NCBI RefSeq assembly: GCF_003243465.1
Contig: NZ_QFQZ01000123.1
Location: 1 to 8,807, forward strand
From: Caulobacter segnis
GTDB lineage: Bacteria; Pseudomonadota; Alphaproteobacteria; Caulobacterales; Caulobacteraceae
Direction: 5' to 3'
Length of the DNA stretch: 8,807 nt
The notes below the pieces were generated by a model. That model searched no databases and was not told the DNA's origin. It worked only from the letters and a program-made list of their open reading frames with translations. This document shows positions 1-6,757 of the stretch, piece after piece. Within the stretch, counting starts at the first letter, position 1. Every line of letters starts with the position of its first letter. Made by a program: the position numbers and the translations under genes.

Positions 1-1
1 C

Positions 2-1042
2 CTGCGTATCGGCGAACTCGCCGATGTCGGCCGGCGCCAGGGCGTTCAGCTGCGCCGTCGTCAGCGCCTTGACCTGCGTGGTCGCCAGCGCCCCCACCTG
101 CGTGGCGTCCAGCGCCGCGAACGCCGAGGTCGTCAGGGCGATGACCTGGGTCGTGGCCAGGGCGGCCACCTGGGTGGTCGCCAGTTGCGCCAGTTGGGTC
201 GAGGCCAGGGCGCCGATCTGCGCCGCCGTCAGAGCCGAAATCTGGGTGGTGGCGAACTCGCCGACGTCGGTCGCGTTCAGCCCCTTGATCTGATCGAGGG
301 TGACGCTGCGGACCTGGGTGGTCGACAGCGCGCCGACCTGGGTGGCGTCCAACGCCGAGAACGCGGCCGGCGTCAGAGCGGTCAATTGCAAGGTCGACAA
401 CGACGAGATCTGCGTGGCCGACAACTCGCCCACGTCCGTCGCATTCAGCCCCTTGATCTGCGTGACGCTCAGCGCGGCGATCTGGGTGCTGGTCAGAGCG
501 GCGACCTGGGTGGTGTCCATGGCCGAAACGTTCGTCGCGCTCATGGCCGCCAGGCGATCGGCGGCCAGGGCCGCCACCTGGGTGCCGGCAAGTTCGCCGA
601 TGTCGGTGGTGGTCAGGCCCTTTACCTGGGTGGCCGTGACCCCCTTGATCTGGGTCGCGCTCAGCGCGCCGATCTGCGTGGCGTCGAGGGCCGAGAAATT
701 CGTGGACGACAGAACGCCCAGCTGCGTCGCGCTGAGGCCCTGGATATGGGAGCTGTCGAGCGACGCGAGCTGCGTCGAGGTGAGCGCCTGGACCTGCTGG
801 GTGGAAAGCTGCTGAAGCTGGGTGACGTCGAAGGTGACCGAAGTGGCGAACTTCGGAATCTGCGTGGTGGTGAGCGCCTTGATCTGGGTCGTGCTGAGGG
901 CGGCGACCTGGGTGTCATCAAGCGCGCCGATGCCCGTCGCGCTGATCGCGGCGATCTGCGTGCCGGTCAGCGACTGAATGTCGGTGGTCGAAAACCCTTT
1001 GATGGCGGTAGCCGACAGCGCCGAGATTTGGGCGATCGAGAG
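2..1042 (-). repeat. Degenerate 24-bp tandem repeat array coding octapeptides
   Basis: The DNA period is 24 bp, matching the 8-residue protein unit exactly. The copies differ at many third and some first and second codon positions, so the array is old and kept at the protein level rather than freshly expanded. The phase is kept over the whole stretch except at 833-850, where one unit (FATSVT) is two codons short. Counting MSVSS, the units, the short unit and the final partial unit gives exactly the 352 codons available, so the parse has no gaps. Confidence 0.9.
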
Positions 1043-1057
1043 GCTCGAAACCGACAT
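2..1057 (-). CDS. Octapeptide-repeat protein, N-terminal 352 codons (runs off window edge)
   Basis: An uninterrupted minus-strand frame runs from ATG at 1057 to the window edge, so the C-terminus is missing. AAGGA at 1065-1069 lies 7 nt before the ATG and supports this start. After MSVSS the protein is about 43 tandem 8-residue units (typical unit LSATQIGA, LTSTQIAA or LATTQVAA), with one 6-residue unit at residues 70-75. Position 1 is Leu (sometimes Phe, Val, Met or Ile), position 5 usually Gln, Asp or Asn, and position 6 Ile, Val, Leu or Phe. I see no Cys, Trp or Tyr, a single His, few charges and almost no Pro. There is no N-terminal signal peptide, so if the protein is secreted a C-terminal (type I) signal or another route would be needed; that is inference. 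I do not recognise a named family. A solenoid or fibrous surface protein is plausible. The plus-strand frames across this stretch are antisense shadows of the 24-bp period. Confidence 0.85.
   Translation of the reverse strand, partial: MSVSSLSIAQISALSATAIKGFSTTDIQSLTGTQIAAISATGIGALDDTQVAALSTTQIKALTTTQIPKFATSVTFDVTQLQQLSTQQVQALTSTQLASLDSSHIQGLSATQLGVLSSTNFSALDATQIGALSATQIKGVTATQVKGLTTTDIGELAGTQVAALAADRLAAMSATNVSAMDTTQVAALTSTQIAALSVTQIKGLNATDVGELSATQISSLSTLQLTALTPAAFSALDATQVGALSTTQVRSVTLDQIKGLNATDVGEFATTQISALTAAQIGALASTQLAQLATTQVAALATTQVIALTTSAFAALDATQVGALATTQVKALTTAQLNALAPADIGEFADTQ
257..760 (-). repeat. Three tandem 168-bp (56-aa) superrepeats of seven octads
   Basis: Three consecutive blocks, 760-593, 592-425 and 424-257, each hold seven octads with the same landmarks. 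The third unit ends in FSA or VSA. The fourth begins L/M-D (LDATQIGA, MDTTQVAA, LDATQVGA). The sixth ends KG, and the seventh is the acidic unit LTTTDIGE or LNATDVGE. A following block of ten octads (256-17) ends with the same landmarks (LDATQVGA, then LAPADIGE three units later), so it is one superrepeat with three extra octads. This points to block duplication on top of the basic octad. Confidence 0.8.
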
Positions 1058-1169
1058 TCATCCATCCTTCTGACGGACGCGCGCGCGGAGCGCGTCATCT
1101 ATGGCAACAGAAAGACGCCCCCCAGATGCAGCGTCCTACCCAAGCCCACACTTCGGCCCAGCAAGGGTA

Positions 1170-1197
1170 ACGATATTTCCTTTCCGACTCCTTTCAA
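1170..1197 (-). promoter_or_regulatory. Candidate promoter of the octapeptide-repeat gene
   Basis: On the minus strand TTGAAA (1197-1192) is followed after 16 nt by TATCGT (1175-1170). It would give a leader of about 105 nt before the ATG at 1057. The spacer contains GAGTC, a GANTC site of the kind methylated by CcrM in Caulobacter. The -10 match is modest, so this is a candidate only. Confidence 0.3.
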
Positions 1198-1222
1198 CGA
1201 GACAAGCCGCCGCATCAAACAA

Positions 1223-1237
1223 AACCAATCTTTGGTT
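1223..1237. promoter_or_regulatory. Small AT-rich palindrome, possible operator
   Basis: AACCAA and TTGGTT are perfect inverted copies separated by TCT. The element lies about 26 nt upstream of the candidate -35 box of the repeat gene, where an activator or repressor could bind. A 6-bp inverted repeat can occur by chance, so the call is weak. Confidence 0.2.
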
Positions 1238-1425
1238 GTCCGCTGTCGATACAAAACTCGGCCAGACAGGAGCCAACCCCTTGTAGAAAAAGGCTTGTTG
1301 AAGACGTGAATGACCCGTGAACGACAAGGCCGAGCCGCGCGTTTCCTCTGACGAAGCACCGCGCGAAGTTTACGATTTGGCGGATCCGCCCCGTTTTCGC
1401 CGCAGATCTGAACGCGATGATTCGG

Positions 1426-3732
1426 CTAGGCTCCGATTCGCGAGGCCAGCAGTTCGAAGCTCGCCGTCAGGCCGTCGGTCGCGCAATTGGCCAGCCACAG
1501 ATCGAACATCCCCGGCTCGGCCAGCCAATAGTCGCGGTCGCCGACGAACATCAGGTTTTCCCGCCTGAGCTCGAAGCGGACCTCGCGCTCGTTGCCGGGA
1601 GCCAGCGACACCCGCTGGAAGCCCTTCAGCTCGCGCACCGGTCGCGTGCGGCTGGCGACGCGATCGCGGACATAGAGCTGAACCACGTGCTCGCCTTGCA
1701 CCGAGCCCATATTACGGACCTTGGCGGTGACATGGAGCGTGTCGTTCCAGCCGAGCTTGTCGGTGCTGAGGCGCAGGTCGGTGACCGCGAACGGCGCGTA
1801 GCCTAGGCCAAAGCCGAACGGATAGAGCGCATCGTTGCGGATCGAGCGCCAGCGGGACTTGTACTCCTGGGCGTTCGGATCGGCCGGAGCGGGCCGGCCG
1901 GTGGGGCGGCTGTTGTAGAAGAACGGCTCCTGTCCGCTGTCGAGCGGGAAGCTGACCGGCAGGCGGCCGGAGGGATTGACCGTCCCGAACAGCACGTCGG
2001 CGACGGCGTTGCCCATCTCGCTGCCCAGAAACCAGGTCGCCAGGATCGCCGGCGCGTCGCGGACCGCGCCCTCAAGCGCAAGGGCCCGGCCGTGACGCAG
2101 CAGCACCACGACCGGCTTGCCAGCGGCGGCGATCGCCTCGGCCAGGCGCTGCTGGGCGGGCGGAATGCGGATCTCGGTGCGGGACTTGGCCTCGCCCGTC
2201 ATGTCCTGGCTCTCGCCCACGGCCAGCAGGACGATGTCGGCGGCCTGGGCGGCCGCGACCGCCCGCTCGATCCCGCCCGCGATCGGCGCCTCTACATCGC
2301 TGCCGCGCTCGACCACGAGGCTGGCCGGATCGGCCAGCTGGGCGCGCAGACCGGTCGCGAGATCGACGTTCAGGGCCCTGTTGGCGAAGAATCCGCCCCA
2401 GGCGCCCAGCACGTTGTCGCGGTCGTCGGCGAAGGGGCCGATCAGGGCCAGACGCTTGCCGGCCTTGGGCAGGGGCAGCAGGCCGCGATCGTTCTTCAGT
2501 AGGACGATCGACTTCGCGCCCGCCTCGCGGCTCAGGGCGCGCAAGGCCGGCGTGGCGGTGCGCGCCTTCTCGACGGTGGGGTCCAGCGAACGGTACGGGT
2601 TGTCGAAGAGGCCGATCGCCTCCTTCAGCGCCAGGACGCGACGCACCGAGGCGTCGACGACCGCCATCGGCACGGCGCCCGACGCGACGAGTTCGGGCAG
2701 GTAGCGGATATAGAGGCCGCTCTGCATGCTGATGTCGACGCCGGCCAGGATCGCCACCCGCGCGGCGTCGCGGTCGTCGGCGGCGAAGCCGTGGGCCACC
2801 AGTTCCTGGTCGGAGGTGTAGTCGGAAATGACCACGCCCTTGAAGCCCCACTCCTCGCGCAGCACGCCGGTCAGCAGGCGCTTGTTGGCGGTGGATGGCA
2901 CGCCGTTCACGTCGTTGAAGGCCGACATCACCGTCATCGCCCCGGCGGCGAAGGCGGCCTGGAACGGCGGGAGATGGACCTCGCGGAGGGTCGCTTCGGA
3001 CAGCTCCACCGAATTGTATTCGAGGCCCGCCATCACCGCGCCATAGGCGGCGAAATGCTTGGGGGTCGCCAGCATGCTGTCGTCAGCCTTCAGGTCCCTG
3101 CCCTGGAAGCCGCGGACGCGGGCGGCGGCCATCACTTCGCCGAGATAGGGATCCTCGCCCGAGCCCTCGGCCACGCGGCCCCAGCGCTGGTCGCGGGCGA
3201 CATCGACCATCGGCGCGAAGGTCCAGTGCAGGCCTGAGGCCGAGGCTTCCGACGCCGCGGCGCGGGCGGTGCGTTCGGCCAGGCGCGGGTCGAAGCTGGC
3301 GGCCTCGGCCAGCGGGATCGGAAAGACGGTGCGGAAGCCGTGGATCACGTCGGCGGCGAACAGTAGCGGGATCTTCAGGCGCGAGCCCTCGACGGCGGCC
3401 TTCTGTGTCTCAAGCGCCGCCTGGGCGCCAACGCCGTTCATCAGCACGCCGATGCGGCCGGCCTGGATCTCGGCGGTCAGAGTCTGGGCGTTGCGCAGGT
3501 TGACCAGCGGGTTCATATCGCCGATCGGCGGGCGGATCATGTCGGCGAAGCACGAGAGCTGGCCGGCCTTCTCCTCGATCGTCATCTGGGCCAGCAGGGC
3601 CTCGACGCGGTCCGAAGCCCGGGCGAAGGCGCGCGGCGTGGCGACGGCCAGGCCCGCGAGCGCGGCGGCGCCGGACAGGAATCCACGCCGGCTCGGCCCT
3701 TCCGGGCCGCCGTTCGCCGTCTTCAGAACCAT
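1426..3732 (-). CDS. bglX: Periplasmic beta-glucosidase, GH3 family (BglX type)
   Basis: This 768-aa glycoside hydrolase removes non-reducing beta-glucosyl residues from oligosaccharides or glucosides, releasing glucose in the periplasm. The N-terminus has a twin-arginine signal (SRRGFL, residues 14-19, then a hydrophobic stretch and AFA before a likely cut near residue 37), so Tat export is expected. The GH3 N-terminal barrel spans about 45-360 and contains RWGR (183-186), GEDPY (192-196), KH (225-226) and VISDY, whose D304 is the expected nucleophile. The GH3 C-terminal domain spans about 405-620; E514 in the TGEAKSR motif is the likely acid/base. A fibronectin-III-like domain fills about 660-755. 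Length and motif order match E. coli BglX closely (VVQLYVRD, RPVRELKGF, YPFGFGLGY). GGGGGA lies just before the ATG. The gene starts 71 bp after the DAACS stop with no terminator between. Exact substrate is not readable; other beta-glycosides such as xylosides are possible. Confidence 0.95.
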   Translation of the reverse strand: MVLKTANGGPEGPSRRGFLSGAAALAGLAVATPRAFARASDRVEALLAQMTIEEKAGQLSCFADMIRPPIGDMNPLVNLRNAQTLTAEIQAGRIGVLMNGVGAQAALETQKAAVEGSRLKIPLLFAADVIHGFRTVFPIPLAEAASFDPRLAERTARAAASEASASGLHWTFAPMVDVARDQRWGRVAEGSGEDPYLGEVMAAARVRGFQGRDLKADDSMLATPKHFAAYGAVMAGLEYNSVELSEATLREVHLPPFQAAFAAGAMTVMSAFNDVNGVPSTANKRLLTGVLREEWGFKGVVISDYTSDQELVAHGFAADDRDAARVAILAGVDISMQSGLYIRYLPELVASGAVPMAVVDASVRRVLALKEAIGLFDNPYRSLDPTVEKARTATPALRALSREAGAKSIVLLKNDRGLLPLPKAGKRLALIGPFADDRDNVLGAWGGFFANRALNVDLATGLRAQLADPASLVVERGSDVEAPIAGGIERAVAAAQAADIVLLAVGESQDMTGEAKSRTEIRIPPAQQRLAEAIAAAGKPVVVLLRHGRALALEGAVRDAPAILATWFLGSEMGNAVADVLFGTVNPSGRLPVSFPLDSGQEPFFYNSRPTGRPAPADPNAQEYKSRWRSIRNDALYPFGFGLGYAPFAVTDLRLSTDKLGWNDTLHVTAKVRNMGSVQGEHVVQLYVRDRVASRTRPVRELKGFQRVSLAPGNEREVRFELRRENLMFVGDRDYWLAEPGMFDLWLANCATDGLTASFELLASRIGA

Positions 3733-3803
3733 GGAATCCCCCGGGGACGCTTTACGAGGCGCGCAAACTCGCCGCTAAAGCTTTCCGGCGCAACCGCGCA
3801 GGG

Positions 3804-5150
3804 CTATTCCGCGGCGATCAGCCCCGCCTCGGCCGGGACGCGGGCGGCGTTGTAGGTCTCGAGGTCGAGGATCCCTTCCCGCTTGGCGACGATCGTCGGC
3901 ACCAAGGCCTGGCCGGCGACGTTCACGGCGGTGCGGCCCATGTCGAGGATCGGGTCGATGGCCAGCAGCAGGCCCGCGCCTTCGAGCGGCAGGCCCAAGG
4001 TCGACAGGGTCAGGGTCAGCATCACCGTGGCGCCGGTCAGACCGGCGGTGGCGGCCGAGCCGATCACCGAGACGAAGACGATCAGGAAGTAGTCCGACAG
4101 GGCCAGGTGAACGCCGAAGAACTGCGCCACGAAGATCGCCGAGATGGCCGGATAGATGGCCGCGCAGCCGTCCATCTTGGTCGTCGAGCCCAGAGGCGCG
4201 GCGAAGGCGGCGTAGGCGCGCGGCACGCCAAGGCTGGTCTCGGTGACAGCCTCGGTCACCGGCAGCGTGCCGACCGACGAGCGCGAGACGAAGCCCAGCT
4301 GGATCGCCGGCCAGGCGCCTTGGAAGAACCTGACCGGGTTCAGGCCGTTCAGCGCCAGGAGGGTCGGATAGACGACCAGCAGCACCAGGGCGAGGCCGAG
4401 ATAGATCGCGCCGGTGAAGGCGCCCAGCTGGCCCAGCGTCGTCCAACCGTACTGGGCCACGGCGTTGCCGAACAGGCCGATGGTGCCGATCGGGGTCAGG
4501 CGGATCACCCACCAGAGCACCTTGCGCACGATCGCCAGGGCCGAGGCGTTGAACTTGAGGAACGCTTCGCCCGCCTCGCCCACCTTCAGGGCCGCGACGC
4601 CGGTGACCAGCGAGATGACCACGATCTGAAGGACGTTGAACGACAGCGAGGTCGTGGCCGCGCCGCCATCGGCGATCTTGGTCGAGGCCGCCAGGCCCAG
4701 TATGTTGACGGGAACCAGGCCGGTCAGGAAATCGAGCCAGGAGCCGTGGGTCTTGGGCGCCTTGGCGGCCGCGGCCTCGACCGTGGTGTGCAGGCCCGGC
4801 TGCAGGATCAGGCCCAGAGCGATGCCGATCAGCACCGCGATCAGGGCGGTGACCGCGAACCAGAAGAGGGTCCGCCAGACCAGGCGCGCGGCGTTCTGCA
4901 GCTGGGCGATGTTGGCGATGCTGGCGACGATGGCCGTGAAGACCAGCGGCGGGACCAGGGTTCGCAGCAGCTGGACGAAGATGGCGCCGAGCTGATGCAG
5001 GGTCTCGGCCAGGACGTAGCCGCCCTGCCCTTCGGCAGGCCCCAGCTGGCGGGCCAGCAGGCCAAGACCCAGGCCCAGCGCCATGGCGGCCAGGACCTGG
5101 ACGCCGAAGCCGCTGATGAAACGGCTGCTCTTGGGTTGGGCGGCGGCCAT
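3804..5150 (-). CDS. Dicarboxylate/amino acid:cation symporter (DAACS/SDF family)
   Basis: This is a 448-aa inner-membrane secondary transporter of the GltP/GltPh/DctA/TcyP family, expected to have eight transmembrane segments and two re-entrant hairpins. The start is set at 5150, not at the in-frame ATG 34 codons upstream, because AAGGA (5157-5161) lies 6 nt before it and the upstream codons look non-protein-like. Hairpin 1 shows SRSSVGTLPVTEA (289-301). TM7 has KMDG (325-328) where GltPh has NMDG. TM8 has DMGRTAVNVAGQ (403-414). D403 and R406, which bind the substrate amino and side-chain carboxylate groups in GltPh, are kept, favouring an acidic amino acid or dicarboxylate. The GCAAIYPA stretch recalls cystine (TcyP-like) members, so the substrate stays open. 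It has no obvious link to glucoside use apart from its place between the two sugar genes. Confidence 0.93.
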   Translation of the reverse strand: MAAAQPKSSRFISGFGVQVLAAMALGLGLGLLARQLGPAEGQGGYVLAETLHQLGAIFVQLLRTLVPPLVFTAIVASIANIAQLQNAARLVWRTLFWFAVTALIAVLIGIALGLILQPGLHTTVEAAAAKAPKTHGSWLDFLTGLVPVNILGLAASTKIADGGAATTSLSFNVLQIVVISLVTGVAALKVGEAGEAFLKFNASALAIVRKVLWWVIRLTPIGTIGLFGNAVAQYGWTTLGQLGAFTGAIYLGLALVLLVVYPTLLALNGLNPVRFFQGAWPAIQLGFVSRSSVGTLPVTEAVTETSLGVPRAYAAFAAPLGSTTKMDGCAAIYPAISAIFVAQFFGVHLALSDYFLIVFVSVIGSAATAGLTGATVMLTLTLSTLGLPLEGAGLLLAIDPILDMGRTAVNVAGQALVPTIVAKREGILDLETYNAARVPAEAGLIAAE

Positions 5151-5201
5151 ACGCGTTCCTTGCTCGTTCAAGCCGACCAATGTCGTGCCGCCCGCTGGGA
5201 A

Positions 5202-5223
5202 TTGCGACCGAGGTTTTTCGCAA
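5202..5223. promoter_or_regulatory. Spaced inverted repeat TTGCGA-N10-TCGCAA upstream of the DAACS gene
   Basis: Perfect 6-bp half-sites are separated by 10 bp, in the leader or promoter zone 52-73 bp before the DAACS start. The spacing would put the half-sites about one and a half helical turns apart. It may bind a dimeric regulator, but the half-sites are short. Confidence 0.25.
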
Positions 5224-5250
5224 GGCCCTTTCAGAAAAACTCTCAGCGTC

Positions 5251-5283
5251 AAAAGAAAACCCCGGAAGGCGAGCCTTCCGGGG
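5251..5283 (-). terminator. Rho-independent terminator of the FHS sugar permease gene
   Basis: Reading the minus strand, CCCCGGAAGG, a 4-nt loop and CCTTCCGGGG form a perfect 10-bp GC-rich stem, followed at once by TTTTCTTTT (5259-5251). It starts 26 nt after the permease stop. This is a textbook intrinsic terminator and implies that the downstream DAACS gene has its own promoter or relies on read-through. There is no T-tract on the plus-strand side, so it acts in one direction only. Confidence 0.95.
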
Positions 5284-5309
5284 CGGATGTCTTCGAGGCG
5301 AGCGGCGGA

Positions 5310-6665
5310 TCAGTGACCGCCGGAGAAGCCTTCCTGGATCTCGTGGGTCGGGGCCTTGCGGGCGACCAGGGCGAACCAGAGGACGTAGACGTAGCAGAGC
5401 AGCGGCGCGGCGAAGGCCAGCGACTTGGAGCCGGTCATTTCCTCGATCTTGGCGAAGACCAGCGGCAGGATGGCGCCACCGGCGATGGCCAGGCAAAGCA
5501 GGCCCGAGGTGGCCGAGGTCGGCGCGGTCGAACGCTGCAGCGTCAGGGTGAAGATCGTCGGGAACATGATCGAGTTGAACAGGCCGATCAGCAGGGCCGC
5601 GAAGGCCGGGATCAGGCCCGTCGTGGCCGGGACGACCGCCAGGATCAGGTTGACGTCGGCGCCGTGCGGGCTGGGGACCATGTCCTTGGTCAGGATGACG
5701 ACCAGGCTCAGGATGATGGCGCCGACGGCGACGGTGGTCAGCAGCCAGTAGTCCTTGAACGACTTCAGCAGCGCCGAGCCGGCGAAGCGGCCGATCATGG
5801 CGAACAGCATGTAGAAGGTGGTCATCTTGCCGGCCTGCTCGGCCGGGACGTTCAGGATGTGCGGCTGTTCGATGAACAGCAGCAGGTTCAGCGAGATCGC
5901 GACCTCGGCGCCGACATAGAGGAAGATGCCCAGCGCGCCCAGGTTCGCCCACTTGGACGTGAGAGCGGTGAACGGATTGACGAAGTGCTCGGTCTTGGGC
6001 GCCGCCTCGGTGATCTGGCGACGCACCAGGAAGATGGCCAGGATGAACAGGGCCAGGGCCACGCCGATCACGAAATAGACGTTGGTGACGAAGCCCAGGG
6101 CCTGCTCGCGCAGGGCGTCGGTAATTACGACGTCCTTCTTGAAGATGTCGCCCTTGAGCAGGAAGTTCGCGCCGAACCACAGGCCGCAGGCCGCGCCCAG
6201 CGAGTTGAACGCCTGCGACAGGTTCAGGCGGAACGAGCTGTCCTCCGGACGGCCCATCGAGGCGATCAGCGGGTTGGCGGCCACCTGCAGCAGGGTGATG
6301 CCCGAGGCCATCACGAACAGGGCGGTCAGCACCAGGGAGAAGGTGTGGAGCTTGGCCGCGGCGATGGCGATGAAGCAGCCGGCGACGATGCCGCCCAGGC
6401 CCAGCATGACCGACTTGGCGTAGCCGAACCGCGACAGGAAGGCCGCCGAGGGCAGCGACATGACGAAATACGCGATGAAGAAGGCGAAGCCCGTCAGGCT
6501 GGCCTCGACCGGCGTCAGGGTGAAGACGGTCTTCATGGTCTTCAGCAGCGGGTCGAGCAGGTTGGTGACCAGCGCCCAGATGAAGAACAGGCACGTCACA
6601 TAGACGATGGCCAGCTTGACGCCCCCGCCCTTGGCCGGGGAATTGCCGATCGCAGCGTCGCTCAT
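5310..6665 (-). CDS. Sugar MFS transporter, FHS family (FucP/GluP/NagP type)
   Basis: This 451-aa, 12-helix inner-membrane permease belongs to the fucose:H+ symporter family, whose members import fucose, glucose/galactose or N-acetylglucosamine with protons. Family marks are FFIWALVTNLLDPLL in TM1 (27-41, D38 matching FucP Asp46), SGITLLQVAANPLIASMG in TM4 (121-138) and NLSQAFNSLG in TM5 (148-157). Q127 sits where E. coli FucP has the essential Glu135; as I recall, Gln here is usual in the GluP-type branch, which argues against L-fucose as substrate. GGAGG (6672-6676) lies 6 nt before the ATG at 6665. The upstream LacI-type operator and the nearby periplasmic beta-glucosidase suggest that it imports glucose or a related released sugar. 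A perfect terminator follows the stop, so it is probably monocistronic. The family is clear; the exact sugar is inference. Confidence 0.92.
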   Translation of the reverse strand: MSDAAIGNSPAKGGGVKLAIVYVTCLFFIWALVTNLLDPLLKTMKTVFTLTPVEASLTGFAFFIAYFVMSLPSAAFLSRFGYAKSVMLGLGGIVAGCFIAIAAAKLHTFSLVLTALFVMASGITLLQVAANPLIASMGRPEDSSFRLNLSQAFNSLGAACGLWFGANFLLKGDIFKKDVVITDALREQALGFVTNVYFVIGVALALFILAIFLVRRQITEAAPKTEHFVNPFTALTSKWANLGALGIFLYVGAEVAISLNLLLFIEQPHILNVPAEQAGKMTTFYMLFAMIGRFAGSALLKSFKDYWLLTTVAVGAIILSLVVILTKDMVPSPHGADVNLILAVVPATTGLIPAFAALLIGLFNSIMFPTIFTLTLQRSTAPTSATSGLLCLAIAGGAILPLVFAKIEEMTGSKSLAFAAPLLCYVYVLWFALVARKAPTHEIQEGFSGGH

Positions 6666-6703
6666 CGACGGCCTCCGAGGTTGAACTTCAGCACCGCAAT
6701 CAC
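6662..6703 (-). CDS. Possible 13-codon leader ORF overlapping the permease start
   Basis: A GTG at 6703 opens a 13-residue frame (VIAVLKFNLGGRR, first residue Met if translated). Its TGA shares the ATGA overlap with the permease ATG. AGGGAG at 6711-6716 lies 7 nt upstream, as good a ribosome site as many real genes here. If used, it would couple permease translation to the leader. The sequence has no run of one amino acid that would suggest attenuation. It is short enough to be chance. Confidence 0.3.
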   Translation of the reverse strand: MIAVLKFNLGGRR

Positions 6704-6757
6704 TGGACCACTCCCTAAGCGACGATGTTGGCGAGTCCGTCTTTGCGCGGACGCGAC

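Larger units (their letters stand above)
1058..1425. other. Intergenic region between the repeat gene and bglX
   Basis: This 368-bp stretch is visibly richer in A and T than its neighbours, especially 1170-1290. It holds the ribosome binding site and a weak promoter candidate for the repeat gene, an AACCAA-TCT-TTGGTT palindrome at 1223-1237, and a GGCGGATCCGCC palindrome at 1379-1390. The last lies about 36 nt past the bglX stop but lacks a T-tract on the minus strand, so I do not call it a terminator. Short frames on both strands here have no convincing ribosome site or protein-like composition. Confidence 0.6.

Noticed and set aside
2..1042. CRISPR array or mobile-element repeat
   Set aside because: There are no spacer-and-repeat alternation, target duplications or transposase; the period is a multiple of three and codes a regular protein unit.
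185..1309. Long plus-strand frame rich in Arg, Gly, Asp and Gln opposite the repeat gene
   Set aside because: It is an antisense shadow of the 24-bp repeat. It has no ribosome site, and the minus-strand frame gives a coherent octad pattern with a good start.
1099..1359. 86-codon minus-strand frame upstream of the repeat gene
   Set aside because: It has no clear ribosome site, lies in the AT-rich intergenic zone, and its translation shows no domain or hydrophobic pattern.
1379..1390. GGCGGATCCGCC palindrome as terminator of bglX
   Set aside because: On the minus strand it is followed by AAATCG rather than a T-tract, and the stem is short.
5151..5252. 34-codon N-terminal extension of the DAACS gene
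   Set aside because: AAGGA lies 6 nt before ATG 5150, and the extension overlaps the inverted repeat and the likely promoter region next to the terminator.
3775..6594. 939-codon minus-strand frame spanning both transporter genes
   Set aside because: It is an off-frame shadow: Arg-, Gly-, Pro- and Asp-rich, without motifs, while the other frame encodes two well-defined transporters separated by a terminator.
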